A stretch of 5,925 nucleotides of DNA from Desulfurellales bacterium (lineage in GTDB: Bacteria > Campylobacterota_A > Desulfurellia > Desulfurellales > Hippeaceae). Of the stretch, positions 1 through 4,772 are shown piece by piece. The notes beneath the pieces are model-generated. The model was not told the origin of the DNA, searched no databases, and worked only from the letters and a program-made list of their open reading frames with translations. Within the stretch, counting starts at the first letter, position 1. Each line of letters opens with the position of its first letter. The DNA lies in the NCBI GenBank assembly GCA_027064405.1, contig JAMOPP010000186.1, positions 1 through 5,925 of the forward strand, given 5' to 3'. A program made the position numbers and the translations under genes.

Positions 1-1231
1 CAATACTACCATCAGAATAACCATTATCATCCATCCATAAATCTAAATAATCAACGGAAGAATTGATGCCAATATTGCCAGAACATGATTTCAAAAAATC
101 TTTTACATCCAATACAATTTTAGATGATGGAAAACTATGTCTATAACCTCTACTGTTAGTCCACTCATAAAAGTCAAAAAAATTATAAGAATCACCTGAA
201 GGACACATTACTTTCATATTATTACTTCTTGAATTTTCATCTGTAAGTTTAAATTTAATAATTTGGTCGCTTGAATAATTATTTCTATCATCTACCCAAT
301 AAGCATACCCATAAGAAAGACGAGAACCGTATTTTATAGCTTCATAGGAAATCCAATAAAATCCGTTATCACCCCAGTCTTGACCCCAGGAATTGACAAC
401 CCTAAAAGCTCCTTTACCATCTGGCGTTTCAAAATTATCATCAAAACCAACAATGGTTTGCGCATGCCCACCCCTGGATGTCCAATCATTTTGCAAGTCG
501 GCAATAGCATAGATATTGTTATAATTTTTTATATTGTCAAAATTTTGAAACACTCTAATGCCAAATATAACAAGTTTGCCGTTCAAAAGTAATTGTTTAA
601 TAGTATTTAAGTCATCGTCAGTTTTCAACTGCAACCAATAATAATGGTAATTAGTTGATGCAGATTGCGTTCTCCAGGATACGCCATCCAAAAATGTATT
701 TTCGCTTGGCCATGTATCATCATCTTGGTCATTATATGGCATCTTATCCATAGAAGCACATCCAAATTCATATAAAACCTCAAAATTATCTCTGAAATAT
801 GAGCCGCCAGAAGCATCAGGAACATGGATCATATTATAAAGATAAGCAGGGCTACAAATATTTTCAGGTCTGGCTTTTTGTGCAGGATCTGTTATATTTT
901 TTTCTTTATTTTCTTGATAAGACTTTAAATAATACCCCACAGCCCAAGAAGCACATGATCCTTGGTTTCCTTGACTTCTCACAGGGGGCAAATAATCATA
1001 ATTGAAATGAGATGTTGTAGAAACTCCGTAGGCTAAAGCAGAAGTTAATGATTTAACACGTTTTACCTCAAGTCCATATTTGCTTTGATGAGGATCTAAA
1101 AATATCAACCCTAATCCTGGTTTTTTTGTGGAATCTATCTTGTAAAATTGCTGCTCACTTCCGTTTGCCAGATTAAAGAATGTTGTGATAAAAAAAATAG
1201 CAAAAAAGATAGTAAAAAAACTTTTTTTCAT
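1..1231 (-). CDS. Secreted papain-like (C1A) cysteine peptidase, 3' end cut by window edge
   Basis: Predicted exported protease hydrolysing peptide bonds with a papain-type Cys/His/Asn site. The frame is open from the ATG at 1231 to base 1 without a stop, giving 410 visible residues. Residues 1-24 look like a Sec signal peptide (MKKSFF, then a Phe/Ile-rich core, likely cleaved after LANG). The active site is complete: oxyanion Gln87 and nucleophile Cys93 in RSQGNQGSCASWA, with papain's six-residue spacing; His256 in GGHAQTIVGFDD; Asn280 in VVNSWGQDWGDNGF. The usual Trp directly after the Cys is displaced (CASW). Only about 60 residues separate the signal peptide from the catalytic region, and no ERFNIN-type inhibitor prodomain is visible. 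Residues from about 320 to the edge are rich in Asp, Tyr and Ser and look like the start of an extra beta-rich domain; this is inference. It is separated from the sugar operon by a terminator. The family call is secure; substrate and physiological role are unknown. Confidence 0.9.
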   Translation of the reverse strand, partial: MKKSFFTIFFAIFFITTFFNLANGSEQQFYKIDSTKKPGLGLIFLDPHQSKYGLEVKRVKSLTSALAYGVSTTSHFNYDYLPPVRSQGNQGSCASWAVGYYLKSYQENKEKNITDPAQKARPENICSPAYLYNMIHVPDASGGSYFRDNFEVLYEFGCASMDKMPYNDQDDDTWPSENTFLDGVSWRTQSASTNYHYYWLQLKTDDDLNTIKQLLLNGKLVIFGIRVFQNFDNIKNYNNIYAIADLQNDWTSRGGHAQTIVGFDDNFETPDGKGAFRVVNSWGQDWGDNGFYWISYEAIKYGSRLSYGYAYWVDDRNNYSSDQIIKFKLTDENSRSNNMKVMCPSGDSYNFFDFYEWTNSRGYRHSFPSSKIVLDVKDFLKSCSGNIGINSSVDYLDLWMDDNGYSDGSI

Positions 1232-1238
1232 TTTAACA

Positions 1239-1243
1239 CCTTT
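1239..1243 (-). promoter_or_regulatory. Ribosome binding site of the peptidase gene
   Basis: AAAGG lies seven bases before the ATG at 1231. This, together with the signal peptide that begins exactly there, decides the start codon. Confidence 0.6.
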
Positions 1244-1266
1244 TTTAAGTAATTTTTTAATAATTG

Positions 1267-1272
1267 ATTATA
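1267..1272 (-). promoter_or_regulatory. Candidate -10 box for the peptidase gene
   Basis: A perfect TATAAT on the minus strand lies 35 bp before the peptidase ATG, in an AT-rich stretch. It would give a leader of about 28 nt. I see no good -35 hexamer at 16-18 bp spacing (the best candidate is TTCCAT at 1295-1290), so the call rests on the -10 match and its position. Some AT-rich bacteria, including Campylobacterota, have promoters with weak -35 elements. A second minus-strand TATAAT at 1436-1431 could give a longer leader. Confidence 0.35.
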
Positions 1273-1392
1273 CATAATCTCACCCGCTTATGGAATTATG
1301 CTACCCATTTTACCGACAATTCTTCAAAAAATCTTCCTATCTTTCCCTAATTATAAACACCTCCTTCCCTTTACGGATCATTTTTCTCATTA

Positions 1393-1407
1393 ATATACGA
1401 CGTATAT
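1393..1407. repeat. 15-bp palindrome, possible operator
   Basis: ATATACG, a single A, then CGTATAT: two perfect 7-bp arms around one central base. It lies about 160 bp before the peptidase ATG, downstream of the alternative TATAAT at 1436-1431. The size and symmetry would suit a dimeric transcription factor site, but no binding protein can be named from the sequence. Confidence 0.35.
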
Positions 1408-1422
1408 CCAATAAACAAAAGC

Positions 1423-1468
1423 CTTTGATAATTATATAGAGATTCCAAATTAACGACTCTAATCAAAG
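1423..1468. repeat. Bulged inverted repeat
   Basis: CTTTGAT (1423-1429) pairs with ATCAAAG (1462-1468), and TAGAG (1437-1441) pairs with CTCTA (1457-1461). This leaves a 7-nt bulge on one side and a 15-nt loop. No T-run follows on either strand, so it does not look like a terminator. A minus-strand TATAAT falls in the bulge, so the structure could overlap a promoter. Chance formation in AT-rich DNA is possible. Confidence 0.3.
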
Positions 1469-1550
1469 TATATTCCTTCCACATCCACTAATGACGAAAA
1501 CTGCCTGAATTTCTCGCTCACTTTCAACCTCTGAACAAAAGAATTTGATT

Positions 1551-1585
1551 CAAGAAAGAAGATTCAGGATGAAACATCCTGAATC
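1551..1585 (-). terminator. Rho-independent terminator of the manC-glmS-dehydrogenase operon
   Basis: A perfect 11-bp stem, GATTCAGGATG (1561-1571) with CATCCTGAATC (1575-1585), closes on a 3-nt loop. Reading the minus strand, it is followed at once by TTCTTTCTTG. It lies about 90 bp after the dehydrogenase stop. An outer 8-bp stem (1543-1550 with 1592-1599) flanks it. On the plus strand that outer stem is followed by CTTTTTT at 1600-1606, so the element may stop transcription from both sides. Confidence 0.65.
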
Positions 1586-1620
1586 ACACTAAATCAAATC
1601 TTTTTTAATACTTAACTTAA

Positions 1621-1652
1621 CAGATTTAAGAATAGCAATATTCAAAAATCTG
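1621..1652 (-). other. Hairpin in the 3' untranslated region of the sugar operon
   Basis: CAGATTT (1621-1627) pairs with AAATCTG (1646-1652). Inside, across a symmetric AA/AA internal loop, GAATA (1630-1634) pairs with TATTC (1639-1643) around a 4-nt loop. It starts 24 bp after the dehydrogenase stop and lacks a T-run, so it is more likely an mRNA-stabilising or processing hairpin placed before the terminator. No function is proven. Confidence 0.4.
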
Positions 1653-1675
1653 CCTAAAAATACAGGGCATTATAA

Positions 1676-2950
1676 TTACAATCTCTCTTCTACTAAACTT
1701 TTATCAAAAAAGCTTTTAATATCATAAACAACTAAATTATACTTTTCCTTTGCTTTTTTTATTATATCTTCTAATTCTTTAAACTCTCTATGCGCCACAG
1801 CTAAAACAACTCCATCATAATCCTTCATTCTCAATTCTCCATACTCCATTATTTCAATTCCGCTCTCCCTTTTTACTTCATCCCTATCCGCCCAAGGGTC
1901 ATATACGTCTACATTTACTCCAAACTCTTCAAGTTCTCTTATTACATCTATCACCCTGCTGTTTCTTATATCCGGACAGTTTTCTTTAAAAGTTATCCCA
2001 AGCACTAATACTTTACTTCCTTTTATCGTATGCCCTTTTTGTATCATAAGCTTTATAAGTTTATTTGCTACAAATATTCCCATTGAATCGTTTGTTCTTC
2101 TTCCAGCTAATATAATCTCTGGATGATACCCTACCTCTTTTGCTTTATATGCAAGATAGTTAGGATCTACTCCTATACAGTGTCCTCCTACAAGTCCGGG
2201 GGTAAATTTTAAAAAGTTCCATTTTGTCCCTGCGGCTTCTAATACATCTTTGGTATCTATATTTAATTTATCAAATATAAGTGCAAGCTCGTTTACAAAC
2301 GCTATGTTTATATCCCTTTGGGTGTTTTCTATTACTTTTGCGGCTTCTGCCACTTTAATTGATGGTGCTAAGTGAGTTCCCGCTTCTATCATACTTGCAT
2401 AAAGTTCATCTATCTCTTTTGCAATTTCAGGAGTACTTCCGGATGTAACTTTTAGTATTTTAGTCACCGTATGTTTTTTATCTCCCGGGTTTATTCTCTC
2501 TGGAGAATATCCTACATAAAAATCTTTGTTAAACTTCAATCCCGAAACATTTTCTAAAATCGGCACACACACCTCTTCAGTACATCCGGGATATACTGTT
2601 GATTCATATATAACTATATCACCTTTTTTAAGTACTTTCCCTACACTCTCACTGGCTTTTCTAAGAGGTGTTAAATCAGGATTCTTATGTTTATCTATAG
2701 GGGTTGGAACTGTAACAATATAAACATTTGAGTTTTCTATATCATTTAATTCATTTGTAAATTGAAGTCCATTATTTATTGCTTCTTTTAACTCTTCTTC
2801 GCTTACTTCTAATGTTCTATCATATACTTTTTTAAGCTCTTTAATTCTCAAGTCTGTTATATCAAATCCTATTACCTCATATTTCTTTGCAAATGCAACT
2901 GCAAGTGGCAATCCTACATAACCCAAACCTATTATTGCTATTTTTTTCAT
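1676..2950 (-). CDS. tviB: UDP-N-acetyl-D-hexosamine 6-dehydrogenase (TviB/WbpA group)
   Basis: Cytosolic NAD-dependent enzyme that oxidises C6 of UDP-GlcNAc (or UDP-GalNAc) twice to the uronic acid, a precursor of capsule or O-antigen sugars. At 424 residues it has the family's normal length. An N-terminal Rossmann fold opens with IGLGYVGLPLA (7-17). The middle domain has YESTVYPGCTEE (115-126), SPERINPGDKKH (149-160) and the lysine of KVAEAAKVIENT (199-210, K205). Catalytic Cys258 lies in GLVGGHCIGVDP. The C-terminal UDP-binding domain carries GRRTND (283-288) and TFKENCPDIRN (320-330). The SPERINPGDKKH and PDLTP signatures place it with TviB/WbpA rather than UDP-glucose dehydrogenase. Whether the substrate is UDP-GlcNAc or UDP-GalNAc cannot be decided, so the symbol is for the group. 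It is the last gene of the operon, 30 bp after glmS. Confidence 0.9.
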   Translation of the reverse strand: MKKIAIIGLGYVGLPLAVAFAKKYEVIGFDITDLRIKELKKVYDRTLEVSEEELKEAINNGLQFTNELNDIENSNVYIVTVPTPIDKHKNPDLTPLRKASESVGKVLKKGDIVIYESTVYPGCTEEVCVPILENVSGLKFNKDFYVGYSPERINPGDKKHTVTKILKVTSGSTPEIAKEIDELYASMIEAGTHLAPSIKVAEAAKVIENTQRDINIAFVNELALIFDKLNIDTKDVLEAAGTKWNFLKFTPGLVGGHCIGVDPNYLAYKAKEVGYHPEIILAGRRTNDSMGIFVANKLIKLMIQKGHTIKGSKVLVLGITFKENCPDIRNSRVIDVIRELEEFGVNVDVYDPWADRDEVKRESGIEIMEYGELRMKDYDGVVLAVAHREFKELEDIIKKAKEKYNLVVYDIKSFFDKSLVEERL

Positions 2951-2954
2951 TTTA

Positions 2955-2961
2955 TTCCTTT
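2955..2961 (-). promoter_or_regulatory. Ribosome binding site of the dehydrogenase gene
   Basis: AAAGGAA ends four bases before the ATG at 2950. It fits the start chosen from the N-terminal dinucleotide-binding motif, which begins within four residues of the Met. Confidence 0.6.
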
Positions 2962-2980
2962 CATATGTTTATATTTATTC

Positions 2981-4753
2981 TTATTCAACGGTCACCGATT
3001 TAGCCAAGTTTCTAGGCATATCCACATCATTGCCCAACCTCACAGCAACCTCCAATGCTAAAAGTTGTGTAATTACCATCATTTCAAAAAATTCAATCAT
3101 TGGATGATTATTATTTTTAATTTTAACAAAATCATCAGTCATGTCAATATTTTTACTTGAAATTGTTAAAACAGTTGCATCCCTTGCCACAAGTTCTTCT
3201 ATATTTGATTTTGTTTTTTCGTAAAGTATGTTTTTACTCAACAGCGCTACAACAAAAAGTTCAGGATCAGCTAATGCAATAGGACCGTGTTTCATTTCCC
3301 CGGCAGGATAACCTTCTGCGTGAATATAGCTTATTTCTTTAAGTTTCAAAGCTCCTTCAAGAGCCAAAGGATAAAATATATCCCTGCCTATAAAGAAAAA
3401 CCCGTGTCCGTGAAGGTATCTTTTTGAGAGTCTTTTGATTTTTTCGTGTAAGGCACTGTCAACTTTCGTAGCATTTATCGCTTCGTTTATGGCGCTAAAC
3501 TCGTTTTTTCCGGACAGATAATTACTTAGCATCCAAAGGGTCATAACCTGCGTGGCAAACGCTTTTGTAGAAGCCACTCCTTTTTCTATACCGGCTCTTA
3601 GGAGTATCGTTTTATCCGCTTCCCTTACTATTGAAGAGTTGTCTACATTACAAAGCGCTAATGTTTTAAGCCCGGCTTTTTTTGCCATTTTAAGAGTTTC
3701 AAGCGTATCGGCCGTTTCACCGGACTGGGAAATAACGATAAACAGCGTATCTTTACTCAAAAGCGGTTTTCTGTATCTAAGCTCGCTTGCAACCTCCACA
3801 TCCACTCTTATTTTTGCGTCTTTTTCAATAAGGTATTTGCCAACTAGCCCCGCATGATAACTAGTTCCGCATGCACTGATTATTATACTGTTAATTCCTT
3901 CAAAAAAATCTTTATCAACTTCGTCAAATTTTATTCCCTCTTTAGTATTTCTACCGAGTGTCGTTTCTTTTAAAACATTAAACTGCTCATATATCTCTTT
4001 TTCCATATAAAATCGAAATCCCTGCTTTTTGGCAGACTCTTTGTCGCTTGGCAAATCTTTAAATTCAGGAGAAATGATTAAATTCTTTTTACATATATGT
4101 ATTTCATTTTCACTGACATACCCGTATTCACCGTCCTCTAAATAATGAGCCTGCGCGGCATATCCTATCAAAGGAGCGTCCGAAGATGCAAAATATATTC
4201 CTTTAGAGTTTTTGGCAACTATTAGGGGTGAGCCTTTTTTTGCAAAAAATATTTTATTCGGATCTTTTTTGGTAATAAGAAGTATTGCATAGGCACCCTC
4301 TATTTTTTCAATTGTCTTTTTAAACGCTTCAAAAGGATCGCCGTTACAATAGTATTCAAACAGTTTAACAATCACCTCCGTATCCGTTTGAGATACAAAG
4401 TTAATATTTTTTTCTTTTAAAAACTTTTTAATTTCCTGATAATTTTCAATAATTCCGTTATGAACCACCGCACTGAACTGTCCTGTGTGGGGATGTGCGT
4501 TTATTTCAGTGGGTTTTCCGTGAGTTGCCCATCTGGTATGTCCGATTCCGAGTTTCGGGTTTTCAAATTTTATCTGATCAAGCTTTCTTTCAAGGTTTTT
4601 AAGTTTACCCACCGCCTTTATTATTTTTAACTCTTTATTGTCAATTATTGCCACACCCGCACTGTCATATCCCCTGTATTCAAGCTCCTTAAGCCCTTCA
4701 ATTAAATATTTCTGAGGCTCGCTTACGCCTATACATCCCACTATTCCGCACAT
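2981..4753 (-). CDS. glmS: Glutamine--fructose-6-phosphate aminotransferase (isomerizing)
   Basis: Cytosolic enzyme converting fructose-6-phosphate and glutamine to glucosamine-6-phosphate and glutamate, the first step towards UDP-GlcNAc for peptidoglycan and surface sugars. At 590 residues it is slightly shorter than the common 600-610. The class-II glutaminase domain (about 1-220) begins MCGIVGCIG, with Cys2 the N-terminal nucleophile after Met removal; this fixes the start. It also shows RGYDSAG (27-33), HTRWATHG (72-79) and HNGIIEN (98-104). Two SIS domains follow: SACGTSYHAG (293-302), SQSGETADT (342-350) and STKAFATQ (395-402) in the first, then the isomerase segment EISYIHAEGYPAGEMKHGPI (473-492). 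The C-terminus NLAKSVTVE carries the conserved fructose-6-phosphate-binding lysine (K585). It starts 19 bp after manC and ends 30 bp before the dehydrogenase, so it is probably cotranscribed with both. There is no room for a glmS ribozyme upstream. Confidence 0.97.
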   Translation of the reverse strand: MCGIVGCIGVSEPQKYLIEGLKELEYRGYDSAGVAIIDNKELKIIKAVGKLKNLERKLDQIKFENPKLGIGHTRWATHGKPTEINAHPHTGQFSAVVHNGIIENYQEIKKFLKEKNINFVSQTDTEVIVKLFEYYCNGDPFEAFKKTIEKIEGAYAILLITKKDPNKIFFAKKGSPLIVAKNSKGIYFASSDAPLIGYAAQAHYLEDGEYGYVSENEIHICKKNLIISPEFKDLPSDKESAKKQGFRFYMEKEIYEQFNVLKETTLGRNTKEGIKFDEVDKDFFEGINSIIISACGTSYHAGLVGKYLIEKDAKIRVDVEVASELRYRKPLLSKDTLFIVISQSGETADTLETLKMAKKAGLKTLALCNVDNSSIVREADKTILLRAGIEKGVASTKAFATQVMTLWMLSNYLSGKNEFSAINEAINATKVDSALHEKIKRLSKRYLHGHGFFFIGRDIFYPLALEGALKLKEISYIHAEGYPAGEMKHGPIALADPELFVVALLSKNILYEKTKSNIEELVARDATVLTISSKNIDMTDDFVKIKNNNHPMIEFFEMMVITQLLALEVAVRLGNDVDMPRNLAKSVTVE

Positions 4754-4764
4754 TTACATCTTAT

Positions 4765-4770
4765 CCCTTA
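4765..4770 (-). promoter_or_regulatory. Ribosome binding site of glmS
   Basis: TAAGGG lies 11 bases before the glmS ATG. This is slightly long spacing and a weak match. It sits just after the manC stop, so translational coupling from manC may help initiation. Confidence 0.4.
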
Positions 4771-4772
4771 AT

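Larger units (their letters stand above)
1232..1675. other. 444-bp intergenic region between the sugar operon and the peptidase gene
   Basis: No convincing gene was found on either strand. From right to left it contains a GAATA/TATTC-tipped hairpin directly after the dehydrogenase stop, the operon terminator hairpin, a bulged inverted repeat, a 15-bp palindrome, a perfect anti-SD complement (AAGGAGGTG at 1366-1358) without a start codon, and the peptidase promoter and ribosome binding site. The minus strand has short stop-interrupted frames with protein-like composition: open at 1563-1462, then in another frame 1484-1374 and 1346-1299. They might be remains of a decayed gene, but I do not recognise a family. 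Confidence 0.6.

Noticed and set aside
380..1005. Short open frames at 380-592 (+), 625-825 (-) and 799-1005 (+)
   Set aside because: All overlap the peptidase gene in other frames. The peptidase frame has signal peptide and catalytic motifs, and these have no recognisable features or good ribosome binding sites.
1232..1675. Insertion sequence remnant or tRNA gene in the intergenic gap
   Set aside because: I see no paired terminal repeats with target duplication, no recognisable transposase motif and no cloverleaf. The decayed-frame traces are reported only as a weak finding.
2526..2723. 65-codon plus-strand frame
   Set aside because: Antisense shadow of the dehydrogenase's conserved middle region.
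3552..3857. 101-codon plus-strand frame
   Set aside because: Lies opposite the conserved first SIS domain of glmS. Its open length is explained by the composition of the real gene.
4754..4772. glmS ribozyme or riboswitch upstream of glmS
   Set aside because: Only 19 bp separate manC and glmS, far too little for the ribozyme.
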